Notes: generated from the letters alone by a model not told the origin. A stretch of DNA of 64,000 bases from Xiphophorus maculatus (GCF_002775205.1 NC_036443.1:29761717-29825716); one strand, 5' to 3'; positions 33,911 to 45,434 are shown, numbered from the stretch's first letter. Numbers and translations are program-made.

Positions 33911-34823
33911 GTTTTGTCATGGAAACGGGAAGTCCAGAATGTGAATGCTGCCCTGGTGTTGCATCATTCTGTTATGTAATTGAAAAATAGGATTAAATAT
34001 GCATTCAAACGTTGAGTACGTTGAGGGGAAACACAGCCTTTGCTTTGCCATTGCTGTTTACATCACAAAAACTATATTTTAATCAGTCCATAAGAGGAGT
34101 CATGTTGCAGTTCGGCCACTAGATGTCACACGAGCACAAAAAACACGACGAGACTGTTTCACTTAAATGCTTTAAAATAACATCATACATTATGAAATAC
34201 AGAAACAGAATAATTTCTGTATTGGTTTACTAAATTTAACCAAAGAAACAACAGGAATGATGACATGAAATAATCAAAAACACAACAAAGGATTCAAATC
34301 TTTGTCTTGACTGGATATAAATGTGGAGCATTAATCTTATTTAAGACTGTGGATCTAGATTTTAAGTAAATAAAAAAAAATATATATTACAGTGTGTTTT
34401 ACTTCTTTAAAAACACATTAAGAGATGATTTAATAAATATATTAACTGTTAAAATTTTCGGTATTTGCATCTAATTTTTATTTTTGCTATTTATTGATGA
34501 ATTTGGATTAAATTACATGTAATTATTTGTTATTTTGAACACACCATTATTTTATGAACGTTAATCCACTCTAAGCTTTATAAAGACTTGGTTTGACCTT
34601 AAAGTGATGACTATTTGTGTCTAAAATAAGCCTGTGGCTCCTTTTAACCAAGCAGAATGGGACAAAATTATTTATCTGACTCTAAAGTACAATTTTCAAC
34701 TTTTTCCAGGTGATGAAGCACCTGGAAAAAGGGCTGGTGCTCTGGCACCACCTAGTGTCTATTATGTGTTAATCGCAGTGCAACAGGGACAAACAGGACA
34801 AACTGTGCTTGCATCAACCTACA

Positions 34824-35046
34824 CAGGGGTCTCAAACTGGAGGCCTCGAGGGCCGCCGTCCTGCAGTTTTTAGATGTGCCACAGGTACAAAACACTGGAA
34901 TGAAATGACTTAATTACCTCCTCCTTGTGTAGATCAGTTCTCCAGAGCCTTAATGACCTAATTATTCTGTTCAGGTGTGGTGCAGCAGAGGCTCATCTAA
35001 AAGTTGCAGGACTGCGGCCCTCGAGGACTGGAGTTTGAGACCCCTG
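34824..35046. mobile_element. hAT-type MITE, second copy
   Basis: Ends CAGGGGTCTCAAACTGGAGG and GGACTGGAGTTTGAGACCCCTG are inverted repeats, and the interior matches the element at 14746-14963: TGCAGTTTTTAGATGTGCC, TTAATTACCTCCTCCTTGTG, and AAAAGTTGCAGGACTGCGGC. ACCTACA flanks both sides, a slightly decayed 8-bp duplication. It lies between the divergent tmem81 and rab29 genes. Confidence 0.9.
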
Positions 35047-36075
35047 ACCTACAATGTCTGGTGACCTGAAAGGACACAGCACATGAAAATGCAAACTCCA
35101 AACAGAAAGCTGAAACAAGATTCAAATCCAGGATAAACTCTTAATTTCTCCACATTTCTTAGAATCATGTCAGAACAAAAAGTAAAACCAACCAATGCTT
35201 GCCATCAATAAAGAGGGCTTTTTTTGAAAATCTACAACACATCAAGAATATCTCAGCTTCCATCTCTGTCCTCTATCACTATTAGCAGCATTGCTCCTAC
35301 ACACAGAGAGAGAGGCGTGTGGTGTTGATCACATACTGAGTTTGCTGATTTGCCAAATAGGCCGCCGTTCTTGGCTTCCAAACAAGCTCCAGCCCCCCCA
35401 CTGAGTCATCCTCCTGATTCACTTTGTGAGAGGTTTTCCTGTTTGTGCGCGTCGTGTCTTGGTTCTCTTCCCATCAGCAGATGGAGTACTTCACAGAACT
35501 TATAAATAACTGTTTTAGGACACAACCAGACCCAAATGGTCCCCTTATATGTGGTCCAGCTTGAAAAACAAGAGCTGTGCTTTTCGCTAAAAAATGTTTG
35601 CACTTTGTCGCAACTCAATCAAATCAAACTGGAGGCGGTATTCATGAGCCCATGGGGCATGTGGGTGTTTTAATGCCCTCATTTTCATGCAGTTTTTCTC
35701 AAATTTTGCATGTCTTTGTGCCACCAATCTCAATGAGCAGTAAAACCAATGTGAGTACATATGAACAAACAATAATTTATATGGAACACCAAGAGGGCCA
35801 AAAAGACTTGAAATTTCATGCATATTTCATACACAAAAGTACGCTGTTAAGCTGTTAAGATAAGAAATGCCCTTATCTTCATTTCTCTTTGCATCCTTAC
35901 TGTGTTTACTGTAGCTCCTGTGTTCCTTTGAACTTTGGAGATTATTAACTTATACAAGCGCATAACACGTTTGTGTTGCTTTATGAGTTTATCAAATCCC
36001 ATTTCCTGTTTGAACTTTGGGCTACGGCACCTTTCAGCTGAAGAGTCCCTCTGGTTCACTTTCTGAGCAAACAAA
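35047..36075. other. rab29 upstream region
   Basis: No coding exon recognised. A TTTCAG at about 36034-36039, 36 bases before the rab29 ATG, could be an acceptor for a 5' untranslated exon, but no partner is evident. No TATA box or CpG-rich promoter stands out. Confidence 0.4.
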
Positions 36076-39000
36076 ATGAAAGAGCACCTGCTGAAAATAC
36101 TGGTTATAGGAGACGGAAACGTTGGCAAGTCTTCATTTGTGCATCGCTACGTCAATGGACAGTTCAACAGAACATACAAAATGACTGTAGGAGGTATGCA
36201 ACCTGGTTTTAACAATTATAGTTTTTTAGGCTCTTTATCTGGGCTGACTTGTGTGTTTAATGCTTAATATGGAAAATGTAACTTCTGAATCATTTGAATG
36301 TCAGATCTATGACTACTTACAAAGTAAGCAGTCAAGACTTTGTTGAGTCTTCAGTCTTGGAAAGGAGACTTCAACTATTTGTCAAATACGGATGTTTCAC
36401 AAAGACAGATTTAGTTCTGATATTCTTTTTTCAAAGATTGTGTGTTGCTAGTTGCTTGTACTCAGTGTCTAAGCAAGGAAAATGGCAGAGAGAGTCAAAA
36501 ATTAAAGCTCTTGATAGTTCTTCTATTTTTCCACAGTCATGAAATATGGATCTTCATCAAAAGAACAAGATTCTGAATAAAAGCAGAACAATTAAGCCTA
36601 GGTTAGGAACAGAGCCATTGTTCCTCCATTTCAAAATGTGTCTGTTAAGGTGTTTTTAAAGGTTTGGAGCATCGGTTTCCAATCACATCTTGATAGGAGA
36701 AAACTCAGGAAAGACCCAGAATTTATCAGACAAACCATTCAAACTTTCTGGACTACAGAAAAAGATTATAGCAACTGAAAAAATCAGACTTTGTTTCCTC
36801 AGAATTATGACTTCAATCTTTTGAGATCAAAAGTCAGAATTCTGATATAAAAGTTAAAATTTTGAGAGAGAAAAAACAGAATTCTGAAATAAAATTCTGA
36901 TTTTTTTTTTTTTAATCTTATGAGATCAAAAGTCAGAATTCTTTATTCATTTTATTTATTTTTTTATTTTTTCCAGTGGCCCCAGTCCTCTTCCATTCGC
37001 TCTCGCTCATGTTGAGCTCTTCAGAATTAGAGAAGAGCAGAATAATTTAATTTAATTTCCTTTTGGGATTAATTATGTATTTCTGAATTGAATGTTAATA
37101 TGCGGGTAAATATAAACATAATAAATATGTTTATGGTGCTTTATGAATCTGAGTTGTTCTCAAACTGTGTTCCTAAAACGAGTTTTGTTTACTTCTGTAG
37201 TGGATTTCTCTGTTAAGATGCTGCACTGGTCTGACAAAGAAAAGGTCAGAGTTCAACTTTGGGATATTGCAGGTATGAAACATTAGTTTAAAGTGAACTA
37301 CAGGTCTACGCATACGCATATGTTGATCACTGAAATGTGCATGAATGTTGTCTGCCCTTCCAGGCCAGGAGCGTTTCATCTCCATGACCAGGATTTATTA
37401 TAAAGGAGCGGTGGGCTGCGTTGTGATGTTTGATGTCACAGACTCATCAAGCTTCCTCAAGTGTCACCAGTGGAAACAGGACCTGGACAACAAGGCCATG
37501 CTGCCCAACGGAAGCTCCATCCCATGCATCCTGCTGGCGAACAAGGTGAGTCGGTTTATTTAGCCAATACATGATGCACTAGGAGAGCTTAGCGCTGCCG
37601 AGTTACCATCGTCCTCATCTTTTTATAAAAAGCCACATGAGAAATTTGAGATGGTGCACATGTAACTGTGTTTTCACACCTCGATTTGACTAGGGATCAA
37701 AATTCCCACATTTGTTACATTTTCAGCTCATGCAACTCGCTTTAATGCTGTACAGTGTCAATGATCCGAACTAATTGAAAAACTTATTCACCTCCTCACC
37801 TGTGGGGGCGCTGCACCAAGAATCACTGAAGGAAATAACATGAAGACCAGTGCAAACTTCCTTCTCCACAAAATGTAAACAGAAATGGAGTATCGTTAAA
37901 TTTTAGCGATGGTACACAAGCTATTTCTCTCTGTAGTGCAAGACTCACGCATTTCTTTTGGCTGTTTCGGCCCAGAATGCCTTGCGCTGTGGTTAACTTC
38001 CTGCGCTGGGAGCGGTTTCCGGTCCACTTCCATCCCTGCATTGGTTCACTAACACCGAACCGAGGTCGAGGTGTTAGGCAGGCCAGAGTTAGCCTAGTTC
38101 CAAATCCCAACATTAAATACTGTAGCTGTTACTCCTCTGGATGCAGTTGTCTTGACAGCAGCTACAGTAGCAGTCCCTCAGACCCAAGAAAACAGAGAGT
38201 TCGACGGATGCAGTAGATTTGAATTTACTTCTTTCGAAACCAAGTTTGTTGAATAGCACTGAATACACCGTGAAAACTAAAAGAAAAGAAAATACATTTG
38301 CTTAAGTGCCTTTATTTGACACAAAACATGAATACATTACATAAAAACGCTAACTTCACAAACTAATGCAGTACTAAACATGTACCTCGCTCCGCTGCCC
38401 AAGGGCTGCAAAGTTTATGGTGGTAAAGTCCGTGTAGTGCTGCCTTTAGCCTTTAGCCTTTAGCCTTCTCTGAAAAATGTGCGCTACAGTCCAGAGTCAA
38501 TAAAGATGAAGAATATCCTCCTCTTCCTCTTGTCCGTGGGATATTTCAGCCCAAAGTTCTGGCTGACAGGAAACTAGCAACACTTCCTCTTATTTTTCGC
38601 TTTAAATCAAGGTACTAACTCAAAGTGAACCAAACTACAGCGCCCCTAGTGGGTACTATGGGTAACAACCTACAAACAGCATAAATAATGGAATGGGCAT
38701 TTACCAGTAAATTAGTTGCAGAAGATTAGATACGAAGGACAGGAAAGAAAAATAAATTATTACAATAAGCAAAAGTGCAGGAATGGAACATACAGTTGAA
38801 GCCAGATGTTTACAGTCATTCTATGAAAATATGCATGACTGTTTTCTCAGTGTTTGGTATTAAATCAGGTTGCAAGTTTCCTGTTTGGGTAATTCAAGAT
38901 CCACCCATCTGTTTTCTATACCTGCTTATAATGGGAGGTGGTGACTATGTGACAGGATATTTATGTTTTTTAAAAGAAGAAAGTTCAACAGTACTGATCT

Positions 39001-40023
39001 GCAGGAGCGTTCTGTATTTTCCTAAATGTCTTTTTTCCCTCCTGCTCTCTCTGCTCCCCCACAGAGCGACCTGTCTCATTGGGCCGTCCCAGCAGACCGC
39101 ATTGAGACGTTCTGCAAGGCCAATGGCTTCTTCACATGGATGGCAACTTCAGTCAAAGACAACAAGAACATCGACGAGGCAATGAGGTAACATAGCATGT
39201 CCAGAGCTTACCTGGTACAACATGGCAACTACCAGGACTACATTTAAATCCCATCAATCTGATGTGGGGCACCATGTTTGAGGATTAAGATGCTAATCCA
39301 TGGAACTACATGTAAAATGTTCACCTTGAATCATAAAAATAGGATTTGTTTTCCTTCCTTTGTCCCCTTACTAATGTAAGCAACAACAGCAGGTATGAGG
39401 TGTTTTAAATCCAGTATATTCCAGTTCATTCACAAAATGATCTCCAATACTTCACATGACTAACCGATCTACTGGGTTCTTTTTTACCTTCTTTGTCCGT
39501 CCATCTTTGTTTATTTCCAACCTTGCTCCCTTTCTTTCCCTCTTCCTTTATTTTCTTTTATTCTTTGTGTCCTTCTATTCTTCCTTCCCTCCTTGTTTTC
39601 TTCCAACCTTGTTTCCTTCCTGTCTTCCTTTATTTTCTTTTATTCTTTGTGACCTTCCATCCCTCCCTCTTTGTTTCCTTCCTGTCTTGTGCCCTTTCAT
39701 CCTCCCATCCTTCCTTTTCGCCTTGTTCACTTCCAACATTGTTTCCTTCCCTCCTGTCTTCCTTTATTTTTTCTTTGTGTCCTTCCTTCCTTCCTTGTTT
39801 TCTTTCTTGGTTATTTTCTGTCTTCTTTTATCTTTTTTATTTGTATCCTGCTCGTTTCTCTTCCCGTCGTTGTTTTGCGTCTCTGCTGTGTTTCAGGAGT
39901 CTGGTGAAGGAGATTCTGTCCATTCAGTCCAGTTTGGATCCGCCGCTGCCCAAAACCGAAGACAGTGTTGACCCAGAGCAGGAGTCACAGATCAGCAACG
40001 GTGCAGGGCAGAGTTGCTGCTGA
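36076..40023 (+). CDS. rab29: Ras-related GTPase Rab29 (Rab7-like 1)
   Basis: Complete gene: coding exons 36076-36193, 37201-37272, 37364-37545, 39065-39186 and 39897-40023, with all GT-AG introns and matching phases. The product is 206 residues (human RAB29 is 203). The ATG has A at -3 and an in-frame TGA at 36064-36066 just before it. Motifs: P-loop GDGNVGKSS (12-20), switch I end TVGVDF (37-42), WDIAGQERF (60-68), guanine-base NKSD, TSVKDNKNIDEAMR, and the C-terminal CC prenylation site. Closest by family knowledge to RAB29 within the RAB32/38/29 group (SMTR, PNG-PC-LLANK, LS-WAV). RAB29 works at the trans-Golgi and on stressed lysosomes and recruits LRRK2. Odd points: the LRRK2-site threonine (human Thr71) is Ile69 here, while the next Ser is kept (Ser70); P-loop Ser19 replaces the usual Thr. 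Rab32/38 are less likely because their FGNMTR and CDQ motifs are absent. Confidence 0.94.
36760..36960. repeat. GTCAGAATTCTGA-type repeat (rab29 intron 1)
   Basis: Tandem-like recurrence of AGAATTCTGA and TTTTGAGATCAAAAGTCAGA, ending in a T-rich stretch and CCAGTGGCCC. A similar ending (TTTTTTCTG-ACAATGGCCCTAA) closes the copy at 60160-60312, so they may belong to one family. Confidence 0.55.
38442..38467. repeat. (GCCTTTA)n short tandem repeat
   Basis: Three and a half copies of a 7-base unit in rab29 intron 3. Confidence 0.9.
39480..39890 (+). repeat. Polypyrimidine minisatellite in rab29 intron 4
   Basis: About 400 bases almost wholly C and T on the coding strand, made of diverged units. 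CTTTATTTTCTTTTATTCTT recurs at about 39545 and 39628 and in part near 39769. TTCCAACCTTGTTTCCTTCC recurs at about 39515, 39602 and 39735. It leads straight into the exon 5 acceptor at 39896. The long phenylalanine/serine/leucine-rich frames here are translations of this tract, not genes. Confidence 0.88.
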
Positions 40024-40290
40024 GGCAATAAGGGTAGTTGTGAATCCCTTTTGTAATTCAGAGCACTTAATATTGATGCGCTATATTTATTTTTTAAGTG
40101 TAGATTGTCCTTGGAGGCATGCGTAGGTCACAAATTACCTGCCAAATATTCACTGTATGCATCAACTCTGCAGCTGAGATGTTTTTAAGTGTATTTGGAA
40201 ACTGCACTCTACAAAAACTCACACCCAAAAAATAATCATAAAAAATACATTTTCACTTGTAACATTGCATTTAACTAAAAAAGATGAGGG

Positions 40291-40296
40291 AATAAA
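40291..40296 (+). terminator. Probable rab29 polyadenylation signal
   Basis: AATAAA 268 bases past the rab29 stop codon, the first canonical hexamer downstream. It predicts a short 3' untranslated region. Confidence 0.55.
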
Positions 40297-43200
40297 ACTT
40301 GACTTTGGTCAAAGTTTGGTAACACTCAATTAAAGTAAAACTAATGTTGAATTTAATTGACTTAACTTTTTTTAAGTACGGTCATCTTGTCAAATTGAAG
40401 TCATTGTAGTTTGTACCACCATTGTAATTGGGTGTTTTTAATGTGTCCTGTTCAACAATGAATGTTTTCTCTGTTATAAATTATCCCTCTATGGCATGAC
40501 TTTTTATTTTTGTGGGGAAGAATTATTTTCCTGCATTCTTTGGGAGCTTGGTGGTCCCTAATTACATGTCAATCATAAAATCGGACTCTGACACCTCCTG
40601 GAACCAGATTTGGGTTTGTTGCCTCAGGGTAACATTGGTCTAGAACACCAAGATTGTCTACACTGATTATGAGAAATGAAATACAAATCAAACAAAAACT
40701 ATATTCATAAAAAAACTTTTTTTTGGACAAAAATATGTCAAAAATCATGCCCCCCAAAAAATAAAATAAAGGAGCAATGTGAGGTACAGCTATGTGGTTT
40801 GTTGCCTGAGGGCAACGCCATGCCATAGAGGGTTAAAATAATCATATTTTCAGGTTATCACGGACCAAACAGCAGAAGCAAAAGGAGGAGAGGAAGAGGC
40901 TGTGAATAGATTTCGTTGGAAAGGCCTGTAGATGTGGATGAGCTGCAGATGAGAAGTGCTTCTCCTCCGACACGCTGATTCATTCAGACGCATGACGTCT
41001 GCCCGCTAAAACCAGGCGTGTGTGTGGATCCACTCTGCTTGCCAGTAAAGCAAATAGTATGAATAGTAATGAGTGTTGCTGGGTGTTTGAGAGTGTGTAT
41101 CACACAGGCACATGGATATGCATGTGCCTCAGAGAAGCGTGACGTGCAATACTGGATTTTTATTTTTTTATTTTGCAGAGAAAGTGTTCATGCATATTAC
41201 GCAGAGGAAAAAAGAGGATTTTATAAATTTTATTAAGATTAGAACCCCTTAGAAGTAAAAAAAAAAATCTGAATGGTGCACATATTTACTGATTACTATA
41301 TTTATTGTAATCAGTGCCAAAGATAAATTTCAGGTCACACTGAAATGAACCAAATCAGTTTTAACTCTGACTTGAACGCCTCACGGTTCTCCAGACAGAC
41401 ATGAAAGTTAAATCTTCACATTTTAATCTTATCATATTATATTATCTCTCTATCTATTGACCAACATATTTGGTGTATATTAATCATTTTGATGATGGCA
41501 CTCGACAAAATATAGTTTTCATAGCTGTTTTTATTTTTGTGTTATTATACTGTGAAGCATTTTGAACTACTTTGCTGCTGAAATGTGCATTGCAAATAAA
41601 CGTGATTGATTAACTGATTGAATGAGGAACAGCTCAGACTGAATGTTAATGGGCAGAAACTGCAGACAGTCTTATAAAAGCTGAGATTGTCATGTGACTG
41701 GCAGCTTCCAATTTTACAGACTTGGAAAATATGAACTACTTTACATCATCCATCCCACACCTGATTGATCCATCCAGTGTTGACAGGAAAAAAAATGGAA
41801 AATTATAAGTTTTTGCTTTAGGTTGATATAGTTTTGTATTAAAAAATGATCAACAGCCGGATGTTACGACTGGTGGAAAAGACAAAAACGACAGGAATTG
41901 TAGGAGGATGGCGCAGCATATTTTTTATTGCTTTATTGCATTAACAAGTTTATTATAACGGGATTTTAATTGTTTCTTATTTAATGGAAACTCATTCAAC
42001 TTTAGAGCAATATCAAGTTTAGTGTTCCACACATTTTTAATGGAAATGCAGTTAATGGTTGATAAAATTTGGAATAAAATTTTTATATTTGCTCTTCAGA
42101 GGCAAATATATAGAGAGAATATAAACTTAAATGTATTTATTTGCACAACAGATATCTTCTCAAGGCACTTTTTATTTATTTATTTAACAGACAAAAGTAA
42201 AATCAAGTAAGAAGAAAAATAAAATAAAAGTTAAAACAAGTTATTATGCCCAAGGGACATGCAATTTTATATTACCTGTTCGAAAAGGAGCAGGTAGAAG
42301 ACACAAGATCTTATAATGTCCTGCCCCTTTCGTACTCGTCACTGACTGTCCTATTCTGAGGCATTGACATGTTCACTGGTGATCCAGGAAACTCCAGGTA
42401 ATCCATGGAGTTTTGTTTTCATTTGAGAAATCCTGAGGATGATTCCATAAAAAAACTGTAATAAAAATATTTTTGGGTCATTTTAAGTCAAATTGTTTGG
42501 TATTAAAGAGTTTGTCTTGACTTATTAACATTAGTTTAACATTGGATTTGAAGGATAAATGAATGTAATCCTGAAAACCATTGGTTGTGACGCTGGTTGG
42601 CGAATTCTATTAGCACAGCGGGTGGAAGAAAATATTAGATGCAGCAACATATGAGGGCATTCCTGGAAAAGAATTTGTTGAGCTCAAGGCGCTGACATCA
42701 GCACGCTGCATGACCCTGAGACAAGACGTCAGCACTGCAGGAACACCTTCAGAGTGGGAGGCCGCTCTCCGTCTCCAACCAATGACCCACCAGGAGAAAC
42801 ACAACAAAACCGCCAACTGAACCAGAGTTCATGACAGGCACATACACAAACACACGGCTGAGATTTCTGATTAAAAAAGATGGTAAATAAAGTTCTATTT
42901 TCTTTTTTCCTGTTTTCTTCTTCTGTGGTACACATGCTGATTTATTATCTCTCTTCCTGTGTCAGTATCGCAGCTGATATGCTGTATCATATTTTGGTGA
43001 ATATTCACGCAGTTTGACGGGGATGCGCACATTAGATGACGCCATATCTGATGACAGTGCCGTAAGCAGCGACTGTTTGTGTTAGCGCTCCTCACCAGAC
43101 CATCTGCTGACTGGCAGAAACAGAAAGCAAAAACAAAGAGGAAAAAGAACTGGACCGGGTCCAGCAGACAGAAATAAACTGGCCAGGCTGCCCTACGTTC

Positions 43201-44585
43201 ACTTCAGAAGCTAATTAAAACGGCCTTATTAGGCTTTTACTGCAATGTACCAACAAAAGAACATGTCATATAATTTCTATTTGTACTTATTATTATTTTT
43301 AGAAGCCAGTTTTAGGTAGTTTTCCAATCATTTGTGCATGTGGAATGTATAATGAGATTTGTGGGCAAGACCATAAAAAATATGGAAAAGAAGAAGTTGT
43401 GAACAGCAAAACCCCCCTACATATCTCACTGTCAATAAGTTTCTATCATTTCATTATCATTTTTCATTTAAATCAAAATCTACTAAAAATGTTAGGCGCA
43501 ACTCAGTGATCAACTTTTCCAAGCTTTCTTGTTTCCTTCAAATCGAGCCCAAAATATTGAGCAATCTGGAAGTTTTTTTAACAAGGAAAACCCATTTGAG
43601 GTTTTGGATCTATGACCCAGTTTTTGTTTAATTAGAATGGCTTGCGCTTAGTTTGTAAGTGGATAAAACACAAATCACAAAATTTTGGATCTATATGTTT
43701 TTAAAGATAAAATTATTTTGGCCCTCTTGACAAAAGGTTTGGACATCCCTGTTAGAGTTAGAACAATTTTGGGAAATTGTTCTAACACATCTTGTTTTTC
43801 CTGTCTTTTAATGATATTTGCTAAATGACAAAATAATAAGTTTTAGTTATAGTTTATATTACTTCATTTATTTTTGATTTATCTTTTTTTCCAATATAAC
43901 GAAGGTCACGATGACCAAATACTTTATTGTAGTTTCATTAGAGTCTTGACTCCCATGTGGAAGTCCAGATTTTAGTCTGCCTTTTAATATCATCTTTGGA
44001 GTGATGGCTTCTTCGCCTCTCAGTGGCCTTTCAGTCCATGTTCCCTACAAAAATAACTCTCTTACCCACTTCAGGAAAGTGTCTCCACAAAGTTTTCATT
44101 TTATTTTTGTTATCAACTGCAAAGAAAAAAATTAAATGCAGTTTGTTTTTTTCACAGAACCTAAAAAATATTCTAATTGGTATTATTACTACTAATATAG
44201 TAGGGATGTCACCGTTATACTTCCACCACTATTGCGCCCACTAAGTTTGGTTATTTAGACCAATTAACCTTTGTATTTCACACTGCATTATCATTACTGT
44301 TATTATTTATCTATATTTTTATTATTATTGGTTACTGTTATTATGTGTTTTGTAAATATTGCGCATCTCTATTTTCAAAGGTATTGTAAGCCTCATCACA
44401 GAATCTCCACGTAAATCTAATTTTTTTTTGATCAACATACACTGTAATTCGGCACCCATAGTATTAAGAAGCGTTTTCTGCTAAATACACTTAAGTAAAT
44501 AAATTGAGTAAAATGTACGGTACATATATTTTTATATTATTAGAGTTCTCTGGAATATTTTGTCTTTCGGTGTCAGTCCATACAC
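40297..44585. other. Intergenic between rab29 and the cryptochrome
   Basis: No recognised gene. One exon-like item: a TTTTCAG acceptor at 40847-40853 followed by a 17-codon basic frame ending in TGA at 40903-40905, in phase with rab29 exon 4. The stretch 42600-43150 is less AT-rich but its frames are not recognised. Confidence 0.4.
41551..41620 (+). repeat. LINE/SINE 3' tail (AAATAAACNTGATTGATT)
   Basis: GAAATGTGCATTGCAAATAA followed by ACGTGATTGATTAACTGATTG is the familiar 3' end of fish L2-group elements with a short TGAT tail. Confidence 0.65.
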
Positions 44586-44640
44586 TAAGATAAGATAAGA
44601 TAAGATAAGATAAATCTTTATTGTCACAAGAACAACGATC
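44586..44640 (-). repeat. (AAGAT)n and antisense LINE tail
   Basis: Five to six AAGAT units followed by AAATCTTTATTGTCACAAG. On the minus strand this reads GACAATAAAGATT plus a pentamer tail, the 3' end of a fish LINE inserted on the minus strand. It marks the left limit of the promoter region that follows. Confidence 0.75.
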
Positions 44641-44774
44641 TACACTATAGATATATTTACATGAATATCCACCTGCTTTGTTTATTTATTTATTTGCCAC
44701 TAAGATTCTTAATTAAACGAGTCAACCATTCACAACTACAGTGTGAAGGAACTTCCGCAATTCCATGCCTCCTA

Positions 44775-45292
44775 AACGTGACCGACATCACACACGTGAC
44801 AACATACCGACCAATGGGGTTGTCCGCCTCGGAAACAGGTCTGAGTTCACGTTCGGTGTTGCCTTTATTGACATGGGAATTATTAGATGTTTTAAATGAG
44901 GCGCAGATATTAATGCTCAACAAACAAAAAAACAGACGGTCAGATGGACAGACAAAAAAGATTTTGCTCAATTAGTATTCATGATAGTGTTTCTTCATAT
45001 TTGTTCTGAAAATAACAGCTTTAACCGACAAAATAATGACATGTTTTACAAAGTTGCTTAACATCTAAAAGCTAAAGTATGTACACAAAGTTGATTATTC
45101 AATATTGAATGAATAAGATTTCGTATTTGTTCTTATTTTCTATAGCTTATTCTTAAACATGGTGTGTTGAGTGGACAGGATTAGAAAAAACGTTTGTTTA
45201 CGTGAAAACCCTTGGACAGTGAATGCGACATAAAGCCGGCGTATATATAGCTCCGAACATGCGCAGTAGCTTCATCTGTTATGAAACACGTT
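44775..45292 (+). promoter_or_regulatory. Putative cryptochrome promoter with E-boxes
   Basis: Seen in order: E-prime box AACGTG (44775-44780), canonical E-box CACGTG (44793-44798), CCAAT (44811-44815), E-prime box CACGTT (44848-44853), D-box-like TTACGTGA (45198-45205), TATA box TATATATAG (45242-45250), NRF1-like CATGCGCA (45258-45265), and E-prime CACGTT (45287-45292). CLOCK:BMAL1 binds E-boxes and E-prime boxes; PAR-bZIP factors bind D-boxes and drive light induction of fish cry and per genes. The region is richer in CpG than its surroundings. Its assignment to the cryptochrome rests on orientation, distance and this motif set. Confidence 0.55.
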
Positions 45293-45434
45293 ACAGTAGT
45301 AGGGCACTGGAGGAGCACCGAGGGATTCTCAGGCAGAGGCTGCTGGCACGTACCCGGTACCCATCGCGGATCCGTACTCCTCCAGGACCGAAGAAATGCT
45401 TCTTTCTCTGGGCTTGACATAAACACCACTCCCG
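45272..45434 (+). other. Probable non-coding first exon of the cryptochrome
   Basis: Start placed about 30 bases after the TATA box. The exon ends in a good donor ACTCCCG|GTAAGC (45434/45435). The first coding exon has a good acceptor (TTCTATTCGTCCGTTGCAG at 48401-48419) only six bases before the ATG, so an upstream exon is required. The exon contains an ATG at 45281 whose frame would overlap the cry start, but within about ten bases of the cap it would probably be skipped, and an 8-codon upstream ORF at 45396-45422. Confidence 0.5.

Noticed and set aside
39456..40023. Open frames of 171 and 176 residues, rich in Phe/Ser/Leu, running into rab29 exon 5
   Set aside because: They translate the polypyrimidine minisatellite of intron 4. 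The true exon 5 begins after the acceptor at 39896 and is read in the frame set by exon 4.
36076..40023. Assignment of the GTPase as Rab7, Rab32 or Rab38
   Set aside because: Rab7 lacks the PNG-PC-LLANK and LS-WAV text; Rab32 and Rab38 have FGNMTR and NKCDQ. The match and length fit Rab29 best.
42610..43095. Three overlapping minus-strand frames before the cryptochrome promoter
   Set aside because: No motif, no splice partners, and a Cys-Val run from CACACA text.
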